From contig NZ_MSCO01000001.1 of assembly GCF_002954705.1 (NCBI RefSeq), positions 981,704-1,045,703 on the forward strand: 64,000 bases of DNA, written 5' to 3'. Both the position numbers and the translations under genes were made by a program. This document shows, piece by piece, positions 40,870 through 50,301 of this stretch (positions are counted from its first letter, which is position 1; every line of letters starts with the position of its first letter). This stretch comes from Aliivibrio sifiae (GTDB lineage Bacteria > Pseudomonadota > Gammaproteobacteria > Enterobacterales > Vibrionaceae). The notes under the pieces are model-generated. The model worked only from the letters and a program-made list of their open reading frames with translations. It did not search any database and was not told the origin of the DNA.

Positions 40870-40928
40870 AAAGTACCTACTATTAAAACAAAGATAATAT
40901 CAATTATTTATTGAGAAAGTGTTTAACT

Positions 40929-40964
40929 GCGTACCAGTAAACTAGTACGCGAGGTGAAAGTCAA
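40929..40964 (-). promoter_or_regulatory. Trp promoter with TrpR operator
   Basis: Minus-strand -35 TTGACT (40959-40964) and -10 TTTACT (40936-40941) are 17 nt apart, the same layout as the E. coli trp promoter. The -10 lies inside a near-perfect palindrome at 40929-40950 with GCGTACCAGT and ACTAGTACGC halves around AA, closely matching the TrpR operator. A bound TrpR would block polymerase. The operator also lies 22 bp upstream of rnm on the other strand. Confidence 0.9.
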
Positions 40965-40972
40965 GAGTTATT

Positions 40973-41818
40973 ATGAAAATAGACCTACATAGTCACACAA
41001 CGGCGTCAGATGGACGTATGTCTCCTGCTGAATTAGTAGAAAGGGCGGTTACTTTTAATGTGAAGGTGCTTGCTATCACCGATCACGATACTGTTGCAGG
41101 CTTAGCAGAAGCTCACCAAACGATTAAAGATAAAGAATTACCAGTGCATTTAATTGATGGTATTGAAATATCCACACTGTGGAGCAACAAGGATATTCAT
41201 GTTGTAGGCCTTAATGTTGATATTAATCATCCTGAATTAATTGCATTGATAGAAGAACAGGCGCAACGTAGAGACTTACGAGCACGTAAAATGGCCGAGC
41301 GTCTTGAAAAAGCAGGTTATGTAGGAGCACTAGAAGGAGCACTTGCTCTTGCTAATGGAGGCTCATTAACACGAGCGCACTTTGGTAAGTGGTTAGTTGA
41401 TCAAGGTCACGCCAAAACCATGCAAGCGGTGTTTAAAAAGTTTTTAACACGCAATAACATAGGATACGTTCCACCTGAATGGTGCTCAATTGAAGAGGCG
41501 GTTAAGGTAATTCACAATGCTGGGGGAACGGCAGTGTTAGCTCACCCAGGCAGATACAAACTGACGGCAAAGTGGGTTAAGCGTTTATTAGCCGCATTTG
41601 TTGAAGCAAAAGGGGATGCAATGGAAGTTGCTCTGCCTCAACAAGGTGTACAAGAGCGACGAGTACTTGCTGATTATGCGATTCAATATGAGTTACAAGC
41701 ATCCCAAGGGTCTGATTTTCATTATCCTTCGCCTTGGACAGAGCTCGGACGAAATTTGTGGCTACCTGAAGGGGTAGTTCCAGTATGGCAAGAATGGGAT
41801 TTACCAACATTTGAGTAG
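40973..41818 (+). CDS. rnm: PHP-family 5'-3' exoribonuclease (RNase AM)
   Basis: A 281-residue PHP-domain phosphoesterase equivalent to E. coli YciV/TrpH (RNase AM), which trims 5' ends of rRNA and short RNAs. Metal-binding motifs are [34 protein letters not shown] and QGSDFHYPS. It is divergent from the trp operon, with the TrpR operator directly upstream. yciO follows 46 nt later. Confidence 0.93.
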   Translation: MKIDLHSHTTASDGRMSPAELVERAVTFNVKVLAITDHDTVAGLAEAHQTIKDKELPVHLIDGIEISTLWSNKDIHVVGLNVDINHPELIALIEEQAQRRDLRARKMAERLEKAGYVGALEGALALANGGSLTRAHFGKWLVDQGHAKTMQAVFKKFLTRNNIGYVPPEWCSIEEAVKVIHNAGGTAVLAHPGRYKLTAKWVKRLLAAFVEAKGDAMEVALPQQGVQERRVLADYAIQYELQASQGSDFHYPSPWTELGRNLWLPEGVVPVWQEWDLPTFE

Positions 41819-41864
41819 GCTTAATCCTTAAATAATAACAATGACCTGCTAGGCAGGAGGAATG

Positions 41865-42485
41865 ATGAGCCAATTTTTTTATGTACACCCAGAAAACCCG
41901 CAAGCGCGTTTAATGACTCAAGCCGTTGCTATTATTCGTGATGGCGGAGTCGTTATCTACCCAACCGATTCAGGCTATGCATTAGGTTGCCAGCTTGAGA
42001 ATAAACAGGCACTAGAACGTATTTGTCAGATCCGTCGTTTAGATGATAAGCATAACTTTACTTTGTTATGCCGCGATCTTTCTGAGCTCTCAATTTATGC
42101 TCGTGTTGATAATAGTGTTTTCCGTTTACTAAAAAATAATACACCGGGCGCATACACGTTTATTTTTAAGGGGACAAAAGAAGTCCCACGTCGGTTAATG
42201 AACCCAAAACGTAAGACAATAGGAATGCGTGTACCTGATAATAAAATTGCCCTTGCTCTTTTAGAAGAGTTAGGTGAGCCACTCATGTCGACTACATTGA
42301 TTTTACCTGGTAATGACGTGGCTGAGTCTGATCCTGAAGCCATTCGTGATCAACTTGAGCATGCGGTAGATTTAATTATGAATGGTGGTTATTTAGGCGA
42401 ACAACCAACAACGGTCGTTGATTTTAGTGATGATGAAATTAACGTTGTGCGTGTTGGTGCTGGTGATCCGAGCCCATTTCAATAA
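41865..42485 (+). CDS. yciO: YciO, Sua5/YciO/YrdC-family protein
   Basis: A 206-residue protein of the family that includes threonylcarbamoyl-AMP synthase. It starts MSQFFYVHPENPQARLM and shows IYPTDSGYALGCQL, then IRRLDDKHNFTLLCRDL and IGMRVPDN. It is the YciO branch by its length and neighbours; whether it performs the tRNA t6A step is uncertain. Two ATGs (41862, 41865) are possible; AGGAGG spacing favours 41865. Confidence 0.9.
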   Translation: MSQFFYVHPENPQARLMTQAVAIIRDGGVVIYPTDSGYALGCQLENKQALERICQIRRLDDKHNFTLLCRDLSELSIYARVDNSVFRLLKNNTPGAYTFIFKGTKEVPRRLMNPKRKTIGMRVPDNKIALALLEELGEPLMSTTLILPGNDVAESDPEAIRDQLEHAVDLIMNGGYLGEQPTTVVDFSDDEINVVRVGAGDPSPFQ

Positions 42486-42505
42486 TTAAAGAGTAATGAG
42501 CTTAT

Positions 42506-42534
42506 AAATAGCCAGTATTGACTGGCTATTTTTA
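42506..42534. terminator. Bidirectional terminator between yciO and ainR
   Basis: AAATAGCCAGT-ATTG-ACTGGCTATTT stem with T-run on the plus strand and A-rich start. It overlaps the last codon of ainR. Confidence 0.88.
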
Positions 42535-44985
42535 TATCCATTCATCTAAGATTTCTAGCAATTGAGATTTAACAACCGGTTTTGTTAGATAGCCATCCAT
42601 TATTGCAATTATTTTAGCTAATTCATCCTCTGAAGATTCACCAGTTAAAGCAATTATAGGGATTAATGGGTGTGTTTTTTTTATTTGTGTTGCTGCATCA
42701 ATTCCGTTCATTATTGGCATACGTGAATCCATAAAAATAAGATCAATATTAGTATTGTTGATAATATCAATAGCTGATAACCCATTCTCAGCTTCAATAA
42801 TTGTGAGATTATCTCTTGCAATAAATGTTTGAATTAGCATTCGTTGAATTTTTTTATCATCGACAATAAGTACCGTTTTAATCGTATTATTCCCGACGTT
42901 TAAGCTTTTTAGTGTATTTTTATTTTCAGCTAGGGATGAGGCATTAATTGTGTAATCAATGTTATCTTTAAGCTTTGGAAAGCTTAATATAAATTCTGTA
43001 AATTTCCCTTTCTGTGAATAACATGCAATATTTCCTTCAAAAGAGTGCATTACTCGTAAGCAATAAGAGAGCCCTAGGCCACTGCCACCTTCTTTATTAT
43101 GAGTAAAAAAATCATCAAATATATGAGGTAAAACTGATGAATCTATCCCAGGACCTGAATCTCTAAAGCTAAGAGTATTAGAGGTATTTCCCTGAGTTAA
43201 TTTAATCAATATTTTACTATTAGAGCCCTCAAAGTAATGAATGGCATTACGGAGTAAGTTAAAGAGTATAAATCCGTAAAGAGTGTCATTAACATGGATA
43301 GTAAAATCTTGTTTAAGATCCATACTTACTCTATTTCTAATGGCATCTGATTCAAATGCGTACTCATCAATAAATTGTTTGGTTAATGTCGATATGGAGT
43401 AATTTAGAAACAGAGAGTTGTTAATCTCTGAATTTTTGGTTTCACTTAATATGATGTCAATGAGTTGTGCACCACGTTGAATTGCAAGCTTTCCTTGTCG
43501 TAATTCATTATCTATATTTGTCTCTTTAGAATGAAGTCCAATGCGCTCAAAGTGGTATTGTAGCTGCGATAATGGATTTCTCATCTCATGAGCTATTGAG
43601 TTTGCAAGAGCTTGAGATTGCTGTACTTTTCTTTCACTCTCAATATAGCCTTGAACTTTAGTTAGAACCCATTGAATTGCGCTAATTTCTTCATTTGAAA
43701 AGGTAGAACCATTACGTTTATCTGGTGAAATTAATAAGTGAGATATGAGTTTATTCTCACCAAAAATAGGTAAGATCAATGCAGTTTTATGTGTATGCAT
43801 TTCTTTTTGAACTTCATGTAGCGTAGAGTTATTTAGTTTGGGAGCGTAATGAAGTTGATAATCTAATTCATCCTTAACTAATGCAGAGTTGGCGTTATTT
43901 AAATGTGGAATGAAAATATTATAATTGGTATTTTTTCCAACGAGTAATAATTCTTCTTGTGGAGTGTCTATTAATGTGGCGAGTTTCATCATTGCTTTTT
44001 GGCTTGAATATTTAAACTCATCAGCGATATCATATATTTGCTCGACAGATGTTTTTTTATTTCTATATATTAATAAGCTTGAAAGTAATTTTGTTATTTT
44101 TAATGTTTTCTCCCAAAGTAAGCCTGTGAAAATTATAGCTAATAGTGAAATGTATAATAGGTTGCTTTGTTCGATATTCGAGTAAGTGAATATGATAGGA
44201 AGTAGATATATAATAACATTTATAGAGTAGGATAATAACCAATAAGAAATATAGCGGAAACTATATAATCGATGATAAAGTAAAGTGTATCCAATTAATA
44301 CAGCTTCAGTAACCGATAATACCGGCGGAACCCAAGCAAATGAAAAATCATGCCATATTATAGGTATAATAATTTGAGATATGATTGTTGAAGACATGAA
44401 AATAAGGATGCCGATTAGTAAATAAACTGATTTTCCTTTATTAAGTTTTAATTTACTTTTTCTTAATTTAAGGAAGTTAACAATAATTAAGCTAATAAAT
44501 ACGAATGCGTTAATAAAGAAAATAGATGCGAATGGGCCGAAACTAATCGTGAAATTACCTTTATCAACAATAGTTACGCCTGTAACTGTTAAATTTGGTA
44601 TTAAATTAATGGTAAGAGCAAAGATTGTTTCTGCGTAAAACAAGACAATTTGCCAAGGCTCCATTTGTTTGTTTTTCCGAGTCGATGACAGGCGGCAAGA
44701 AAATAGAAATGCAAAAGCGAAGGCAAAATATGAGGCTAAGTTGGCCATTACAGCGATGGCAATAGCGGTATCTTCGCTGAATTTTGGTAATAATTCCGAT
44801 TGAAAATAAAAGTTCGTTAAAATCCAAATTATAATAAAGATAGAATACCCTATGTAGGGGTAGTAGATTTTAGGATCTACTTCCATTCGATCTTTAAATA
44901 AAGATCGAATGAAGAAGGCTACCCATAGTAAAATGAATGCAGAGATAAATAGCAATAAATTATCTTTAGGTAAACCAATTAACAT
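42532..44985 (-). CDS. ainR: AinR, hybrid histidine kinase for the AinS signal (LuxN family)
   Basis: An 817-residue membrane sensor kinase. Residues 1-300 hold about nine hydrophobic segments, as in LuxN; residues 455-520 are the dimerisation/phosphoacceptor domain with His466 in NSIAHEMRNP; residues 560-675 are the ATPase domain (NLLRNAIHY, DSGPGI, GGSGLGLSYC); residues 700-817 are a receiver with Asp753 in FMDSRMP and the conserved Lys in LTKPV. All phosphorelay residues are present. It lies 11 nt after ainS, so both are one operon. By family, it would pass phosphate through LuxU to LuxO according to octanoyl-homoserine lactone level. Confidence 0.93.
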   Translation of the reverse strand: MLIGLPKDNLLLFISAFILLWVAFFIRSLFKDRMEVDPKIYYPYIGYSIFIIIWILTNFYFQSELLPKFSEDTAIAIAVMANLASYFAFAFAFLFSCRLSSTRKNKQMEPWQIVLFYAETIFALTINLIPNLTVTGVTIVDKGNFTISFGPFASIFFINAFVFISLIIVNFLKLRKSKLKLNKGKSVYLLIGILIFMSSTIISQIIIPIIWHDFSFAWVPPVLSVTEAVLIGYTLLYHRLYSFRYISYWLLSYSINVIIYLLPIIFTYSNIEQSNLLYISLLAIIFTGLLWEKTLKITKLLSSLLIYRNKKTSVEQIYDIADEFKYSSQKAMMKLATLIDTPQEELLLVGKNTNYNIFIPHLNNANSALVKDELDYQLHYAPKLNNSTLHEVQKEMHTHKTALILPIFGENKLISHLLISPDKRNGSTFSNEEISAIQWVLTKVQGYIESERKVQQSQALANSIAHEMRNPLSQLQYHFERIGLHSKETNIDNELRQGKLAIQRGAQLIDIILSETKNSEINNSLFLNYSISTLTKQFIDEYAFESDAIRNRVSMDLKQDFTIHVNDTLYGFILFNLLRNAIHYFEGSNSKILIKLTQGNTSNTLSFRDSGPGIDSSVLPHIFDDFFTHNKEGGSGLGLSYCLRVMHSFEGNIACYSQKGKFTEFILSFPKLKDNIDYTINASSLAENKNTLKSLNVGNNTIKTVLIVDDKKIQRMLIQTFIARDNLTIIEAENGLSAIDIINNTNIDLIFMDSRMPIMNGIDAATQIKKTHPLIPIIALTGESSEDELAKIIAIMDGYLTKPVVKSQLLEILDEWI

Positions 44986-44996
44986 TTATATTAGGC

Positions 44997-46221
44997 TCAT
45001 TCTTGTTTTAGTTCTTTTCTTCTTTGGATGATTTTAACATTATATGATTTAAAATCATATTGATTGAAAACATTACTTGTGTTCTTTGTGAAGCAAATTC
45101 CTTTATATGTAATTAATCCTGATTTGTTTATATCTTGTGAACTTGTAAACATAAAGACAGGGGCATCTTGATTAATTTGATTCATTTTTTGGTAAAAAAA
45201 GACCATTGCTGGTTGCTCAATAATAGAGAAAATTGTATGCCTGCCTGATTTATAAAGTGCATTAGCTAATCCTTTTTGTGCTAGATACATATAGTAATTC
45301 ATTTTTGAACTTTCTCCATTAACGGTAAAGCGAATTACTCCGCAGGTGCTCACTTTGTTTACTATAGAAGAAAAAATAGTATTTTCTATAGCGGAACTTG
45401 AGGCTTCGTAAGTATTCAACTTTGTTTTTATTTGAGGGAAAAAAGACGGTAAACTTTCAGTTGAGCTTTCGCTTTTCCATTGGTCACTTTGGAAGAAATC
45501 ATTAAAAAAAAGCCAGTTTTTTTTATCTTGGTAAGCTTCAATTAAAGCTGAAGAGATGATTGTTGGATAGATCTTTTTTTCATTTAGTTGGTACAAGATG
45601 AAATGCTCCCCTTTTGAGGAAATATCAAGGCAGGTTAACATTTCGTACCATTTATGTTCTTTAATGAATGTAGCTATATTAATTAGGACAATGGCATCTG
45701 AGAGAAGAAGTGGATATTTGCTAAATTCGGTCTGGAATAACCGCTTATCTGCTGCTATATCAGAGACAATTTCATAATGATAATGTTCGTTGATTTTTTC
45801 AGATAGAGCGCTTTGATGTGATTGAACAGAGCCTAGTTGGTAAGAATTAATTGAGTTTTGAATGGTTAGAAATATTTCAAACTCCGTCCAACATGATAAC
45901 AAGCAACCGAAGACATTTTGTGCTGATTTTTCGATTGTGAAGTAATGAGGTGGAAGAGTGTGATTGGGTTGTTTCCCTATGATCTCTTGAGCTTCTTTTG
46001 TTGAAAATAAATAGTTTAAGTTACCAGTACTAGGGGCGTTTAATTTGGCTAAAATCGTCTCTTTCCTGCTTTCAACTATATGCTGCAATAGCTTTGGGGT
46101 ATGGACTTCTTGGCAATATGAATACAACGTTTTTATAAAATGTTCACGTTGGTTTTTTTTGTGTTATTTCATTATTAGAGTTAGATAAAAAAGCGCGAAA
46201 TAAATAGTTAACATTTTTCAT
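44997..46221 (-). CDS. ainS: AinS, acyl-homoserine-lactone synthase (LuxM family), frameshifted near the start
   Basis: AinS-type synthases make octanoyl-homoserine lactone from SAM and an acyl donor. The long frame (44997-46127) gives 376 residues of LuxM-family sequence, but it has no ATG and its first TTG has no ribosome site. A much better start lies at 46221 (AAGGAAATCAAA then ATG), whose peptide MKNVNYLFRAFLSNSNNEIT runs into an A8 tract (46153-46160) and stops at 46144-46146. Deleting one A gives ...NEITQKNQREHFIKTLYSYCQE and a full protein of about 407 residues, in the usual family range. I conclude the gene is frameshifted by one base in this sequence. Confidence 0.9.
46153..46160 (-). 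repeat. A8 homopolymer in the ainS coding sequence
   Basis: Eight consecutive A on the coding strand about 20 codons into ainS. It is exactly where the start frame and the main frame must join; A7 or A10 would restore the frame. Runs of this kind are prone to replication or RNA polymerase slippage. Confidence 0.85.
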
Positions 46222-46239
46222 TTTGATTTCCTTGTTTAA

Positions 46240-46270
46240 TAAAAAAATGCTGAGATACATTCAGCACTTT
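46240..46270 (-). promoter_or_regulatory. Terminator-like hairpin in the ainS leader
   Basis: On the minus strand AAAGTGCTGA / TCAGCATTTT can pair around a 7-nt loop and is followed by seven T, 19 nt before the ainS ATG and just before its ribosome site. A perfect TATAAT at 46272-46277 just upstream would start transcription at the edge of this stem, making it a 5'-end hairpin; from a more distant promoter it would be an attenuator. Confidence 0.6.
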
Positions 46271-46454
46271 AATTATATGGGAAATCATTCTATGTGATAT
46301 TTTTTTGCTTAATTTTTTACTATTCATCACAACCTTATTGTATAATCATCACCCATATAACTCTAAAATGATCGAGAAATACTATCTGAACTTGGTAGAT
46401 TCTTGATTAATAAAGCTAATTGACGCCTGTGAAGGCGACATAATAAGGTAAAAA

Positions 46455-47534
46455 ATGAGCGAAAAATTACAGAAAGTATTAGCACGAGCAGGTCTTGGTT
46501 CTCGTCGTGAGTTGGAAACGATGATTCAAGCTAATCGTGTTAGTGTTGATGGTCAGATAGCAAAACTGGGTGATCGCCTAGAAAATGTTGATTCAAGAAT
46601 TCGTATTGATGGCCATGTTGTATCGGTAAAAGAGTCTACTGATGTTATCTGTCGTGTTCTTGCTTACCATAAGCCTGAAGGCGAATTATGTACGCGTCAC
46701 GATCCAGAAGGTCGTCGTACTGTTTTTGACCGTTTACCAAAAATTAAAGATTCTCGTTGGGTATCAGTTGGTCGTCTAGATGCTAACACTGCTGGTCTTC
46801 TGTTATTTACAACAGATGGTGAGCTAGCTAACCGCTTAATGCATCCAAGCCGTAAAGTTGAACGTGAATACATGTGTCGTGTATTTGGTGAAATTAACGA
46901 TAAAATGGTTAAAAATCTAGTTTCTGGTGTGAAACTGGAAGATGGTGAAGCACGTTTTGAAGATGTAATGTACGCAGGCGGTGAAGGTATGAACCATACT
47001 TTCTACGTTGTAATCAATGAAGGTCGTAACCGTGAGGTTCGTCGTTTATGGGATTCACAAGGTGTAACAGTAAGTCGTCTAAAACGTGTTCGTTACGGTG
47101 ATATTTTCCTAGAAAAAGCACTCCCTCGTGGTGGCTGGATGGAACTTGAGCTTAAAGAAGTAAACTACTTACGTGATATGGTTGAATTACCACATGAAAA
47201 AGAAAGTTTATTAGACGTAGATAAGCAATCACGTAAACGTGCTAAATCTAAATCTCAAAAGATCCGTCGTGCAGTTAAGCGTCATGATGAGCGTACAACT
47301 GACGATCGTAGTGCCGCGCAAGCCGGTCGCCGCGGTCGCAATAATAAGAAACCAGTAGGTAGCTCATTACCATCAGCAAAACGTAATACAACTGGTGACG
47401 CTAAACCAGCAGGTAAACCTACGGGTAAGCCAAGCGGTAAAGGAAAAAAACCTTCTGCAAATGGTGCAAAACCAATCAGAACTAAGTTTTCTCCAAATGG
47501 TAAAGCACCAAAATCAGCACCAAGACAACGTTAA
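46455..47534 (+). CDS. rluB: RluB, 23S rRNA pseudouridine(2605) synthase
   Basis: A 359-residue RsuA-family synthase. An S4 RNA-binding domain (residues 3-60, [18 protein letters not shown]) precedes the catalytic domain, with the aspartate in [13 protein letters not shown] (about residue 113) and [11 protein letters not shown]. Residues 250-359 form a long, low-complexity, Lys/Arg/Gly/Pro-rich tail without predicted fold. It is divergent from ainS; in E. coli rluB lies near yciO, so ainSR appears inserted in an old neighbourhood. Confidence 0.95.
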   Translation: MSEKLQKVLARAGLGSRRELETMIQANRVSVDGQIAKLGDRLENVDSRIRIDGHVVSVKESTDVICRVLAYHKPEGELCTRHDPEGRRTVFDRLPKIKDSRWVSVGRLDANTAGLLLFTTDGELANRLMHPSRKVEREYMCRVFGEINDKMVKNLVSGVKLEDGEARFEDVMYAGGEGMNHTFYVVINEGRNREVRRLWDSQGVTVSRLKRVRYGDIFLEKALPRGGWMELELKEVNYLRDMVELPHEKESLLDVDKQSRKRAKSKSQKIRRAVKRHDERTTDDRSAAQAGRRGRNNKKPVGSSLPSAKRNTTGDAKPAGKPTGKPSGKGKKPSANGAKPIRTKFSPNGKAPKSAPRQR

Positions 47535-47572
47535 GTCTAATCGCTGATTTAAGTAAAATAAATTAGACAAAT

Positions 47573-47609
47573 AAAAAGGGTTGAAGCCATACGGTTTCAA
47601 CCCTTTTTT
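47573..47609. terminator. Bidirectional terminator between rluB and yciK
   Basis: AAAAAGGGTTGAA / TTTCAACCCTTTTT stem with an 8-nt loop and T-runs in both directions. Confidence 0.92.
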
Positions 47610-47622
47610 ATTCTTTCAGTAT

Positions 47623-48363
47623 TTATTTTGGTTGTGCATCAATGCATTGACCATTAATCGTCATACTTTCAGGAGCCATTAAATAAACATACAGCGGCAT
47701 GATATCTTTTGGTGTTTTAAGTAAACTAATATCTTCAGCAGGAAAGGCTTGTGCACGCATACGAGTATGAGTACCACCTGGGTTAATAGCATTTACTTTT
47801 ACCGATGTGCCTTCCATTTCATGAGCCAATGTTTGCATCATACCTTCGGTAGCAAATTTTGAGATAGCATAAGCTCCCCAAAAAGCGCGTCCTTGATGAC
47901 CAACCGTTGATGTTGTAAAAATAATACGAGCATCATCTGATTGTTGTAACGTAGGTAATAAGGCTTGAGTCATTAAGAATTGCGCTTTGACGTTAATCTG
48001 CATAACTTCATCAAAAATAGCTTCTTCAAACTGCTCAAAAGGACTCAACATTCCTAGTAAACCTGCATTATGTAATAGACCATCTAGCTGACCAAATTGG
48101 CTCTGAATGGTTTCTGCCATATCTATATAATGCTGTTTTGTTGCTCCTTTTAGATCTAAAGGAACAATAGCTGGAGTTGGGTAACCCGCTTTTTCAATTT
48201 CGTCGTAAACCGCTTCTAATTTAGCAACTGTACGGCCAAGAAGGATAACTGTTGCGCCATGTTGAGCGTAATGTAATGCAGCTTGTTTACCAATACCGTC
48301 GCCAGCGCCTGTGACTAAAATTATTTTGTTTTTTAATGTGTCAGCTGAAACCTGATAGTCCAC
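47623..48363 (-). CDS. yciK: YciK, short-chain dehydrogenase
   Basis: An SDR oxidoreductase of 246 residues. NAD(P)-binding VTGAGDGIGKQ, the structural LLHNAGLLG, catalytic Ser in FTTSTVGHQG and the YAISK Tyr-Lys pair are all present, followed by INPGGTHTRMRA. A GTG at 48363, with AAGGA 8 nt upstream, is preferred over the earlier TTG at 48384. Physiological substrate unknown. The yciK-sohB-yciN-topA order matches E. coli. Confidence 0.92.
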   Translation of the reverse strand: MDYQVSADTLKNKIILVTGAGDGIGKQAALHYAQHGATVILLGRTVAKLEAVYDEIEKAGYPTPAIVPLDLKGATKQHYIDMAETIQSQFGQLDGLLHNAGLLGMLSPFEQFEEAIFDEVMQINVKAQFLMTQALLPTLQQSDDARIIFTTSTVGHQGRAFWGAYAISKFATEGMMQTLAHEMEGTSVKVNAINPGGTHTRMRAQAFPAEDISLLKTPKDIMPLYVYLMAPESMTINGQCIDAQPK

Positions 48364-48522
48364 TTTGTAATCCTTGTATTTCAACGTTCACCGTAAAGTT
48401 ATACTGTTTTTTCAGTATTTTGTTGTAAAAACACGCGTTTAGTGCGAATTTTTATCATAAGGTGAATTAACTTTGGGTTAAGTTAGGTACAATACACGAA
48501 ACATACTTCAGAGGGTATTACA

Positions 48523-49584
48523 TTGGAATTTTTGTTTGATTACGGTCTCTTTTTAGCAAAGATAGCAACAGTGGTTGTTTCTATTATCGCCATTTTAGTG
48601 GTAGCTAAAGCGGTTAGTGGTAAATCAGCTAGTGCAAAAGGCGAGTTAGAAGTTTCTAATTTAACTGAGCAATATAAAGATACTGTGGCTGAATTAGAGC
48701 ATCATTTATTTGACGATGCAGAATTAAAGGCACGCGCCAAAGCTGAGAAAAAAGCAAATAAAGAAGCGGATAAAGCAAGGCAGAAAGAAGTTAAGCAAGC
48801 GGCAAAATCTGGAGAGCTAGAGCTGAAACGTGATGCTCGTTTATTTGTACTTGATTTTAAAGGCAGCATTGATGCTAAAGAAGTGGCAGCATTGCGTGAA
48901 GAAGTATCAGCAATTTTAGCCATTTCGGTTGAAGGAGATGAAGTTCTTTTACGCCTTGAAAGTGGTGGTGGTATGGTTCATGGATATGGGCTCGCATCAT
49001 CACAATTAGATCGTTTGCGTGATGCCAATATTAAGTTAACCGTCTCAGTTGATAAAGTAGCTGCTTCTGGTGGTTATATGATGGCTTGTATTGGTGAGAA
49101 AATCATTGCAGCACCATTTGCTATTGTTGGTTCTATTGGTGTTGTTGCTCAACTGCCAAACTTTAGTAAGTTATTGAAGAAAAACGATATTGAGTTTGAA
49201 CAACTGACGGCTGGTGAATACAAACGCACCTTAACTATGTTCGGTGAAAACAGTGATAAAGCGCGTGAGAAATTCCAGTTAGAGCTAGAAGAAACGCACG
49301 TACTATTTAAAGATTTTATTCACGAACATCGCGCTGAATTAGATCTTGAAAAAGTAGCAACTGGCGAACATTGGTTTGGTAAGCAAGCGCTAGAATTAGG
49401 CTTAATTGATGCGATTCAAACATCGGATGATTATGTAACTCAAGCATGTAAAAATCGTGATGTATTAGCGATTCATTATGTACAAAAGAAAAAATTGAGC
49501 GATAAAATCGCAGGGGTTGCAGGTCAATCTGCAGAAAATGTCTTTATGCGTTTGATTAGCAAAGGCCAGCGACCAATTGTTTAA
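48523..49584 (+). CDS. sohB: SohB, inner-membrane S49 protease
   Basis: A 353-residue protease related to signal-peptide peptidase. An N-terminal membrane helix (residues 5-28) is followed by a Lys/Glu/Ala-rich helical stretch (about 55-100), then the S49 domain: LRLESGGGMVHGYG, catalytic Ser in KVAASGGYMMA and catalytic Lys in TAGEYKRTLTMFG. The start is TTG with GAGGG 7 nt upstream. It is divergent from yciK. Confidence 0.95.
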   Translation: MEFLFDYGLFLAKIATVVVSIIAILVVAKAVSGKSASAKGELEVSNLTEQYKDTVAELEHHLFDDAELKARAKAEKKANKEADKARQKEVKQAAKSGELELKRDARLFVLDFKGSIDAKEVAALREEVSAILAISVEGDEVLLRLESGGGMVHGYGLASSQLDRLRDANIKLTVSVDKVAASGGYMMACIGEKIIAAPFAIVGSIGVVAQLPNFSKLLKKNDIEFEQLTAGEYKRTLTMFGENSDKAREKFQLELEETHVLFKDFIHEHRAELDLEKVATGEHWFGKQALELGLIDAIQTSDDYVTQACKNRDVLAIHYVQKKKLSDKIAGVAGQSAENVFMRLISKGQRPIV

Positions 49585-49605
49585 TTTTTTATAGAGACTG
49601 CGTAA

Positions 49606-49636
49606 GAAAAAAGGCTGAATTATTCAGCCTTTTTTA
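49606..49636. terminator. Bidirectional terminator between sohB and yciN
   Basis: AAAAAAGGCTGAAT / ATTCAGCCTTTTTT near-perfect stem with a 1-nt loop core, usable in both directions. Confidence 0.92.
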
Positions 49637-49656
49637 TTGCTTTGATTTATCAGAAA

Positions 49657-49902
49657 TTACTTAACGGTAAACTTTTTGGATAATTGATGGGCAAGGTATT
49701 TAAACATATTGAATACAGCGGTTGTTTTCTCAGTCGGTAACCCTTGTTCTGATAAAAAGTATTCACCTTTAAATACTAATACTTCGTCTTTTTCTTCTAC
49801 ACTAGTGGCACGCATACCTTCAACATAGTTTTCGTGATCTTGAATGATTTGATTGGCGATTAACAGTAAATCAGCCTCAGAAATGGATTTTTTATCGCTC
49901 AT
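49657..49902 (-). CDS. yciN: YciN (DUF2498) small protein
   Basis: An 81-residue soluble protein starting MSDKKSISEADLLLIANQII and containing HENYVEGMRATSVEEK and VLVFKGEYFL, matching the YciN family of about 80 residues. Function unknown. It sits between sohB and topA exactly as in E. coli, and convergent with sohB. Confidence 0.92.
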   Translation of the reverse strand: MSDKKSISEADLLLIANQIIQDHENYVEGMRATSVEEKDEVLVFKGEYFLSEQGLPTEKTTAVFNMFKYLAHQLSKKFTVK

Positions 49903-50301
49903 ACGTCACTCATTTATCGCTATATAAAAGACGAATTTTAAGCATAAAGAATTAAAAATACAATTGATGTAAATCATGATGATTAAAATAAATTTCGAAG
50001 AAATAATTGTGATTTTATTGTGAGCGACTGCAAGGTATTGAATTAACTTTTTGAGCTATTAGTCAGTAAATGTTAATAGATTCGACCGAAATGAGAACGC
50101 TTGAAAAAGTGTCAAGTGATAATTACATCTAATTAACAACTGTCCAAAGCGCGACCATTTAGAAGCAATTGTAAAAAAAGAGGTTGACGTGATGGCATCC
50201 TCCCTCAATAGTAATATATAGATAAAAGTTCAATTTATAGCTGTGGATATCGTTTTTTTCGACAGTTTTGTATTTCAGCACGAGGACGTTAGTGAGACAT
50301 T
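49903..50301. promoter_or_regulatory. Region ahead of topA
   Basis: About 400 bp between the divergent yciN and topA genes. It must contain the topA promoter(s); a TTGACG at 50192 is the best -35 candidate but its -10 partner is weak. No ORF, repeat or operator is supported. Confidence 0.35.

Noticed and set aside
41577..41903. 108-codon minus-strand frame over rnm
   Set aside because: It lies antisense to conserved rnm motifs and has no recognisable features.
46290..46335. CRP site in the ainS promoter region
   Set aside because: Isolated TGTGA and TCACA half-sites are present but not correctly spaced as one site.
46370..46410. Lux-box-like palindrome (ATCT...AGAT) between ainS and rluB
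   Set aside because: Only four bases match per half-site and the spacing differs from a lux box; not supportable.
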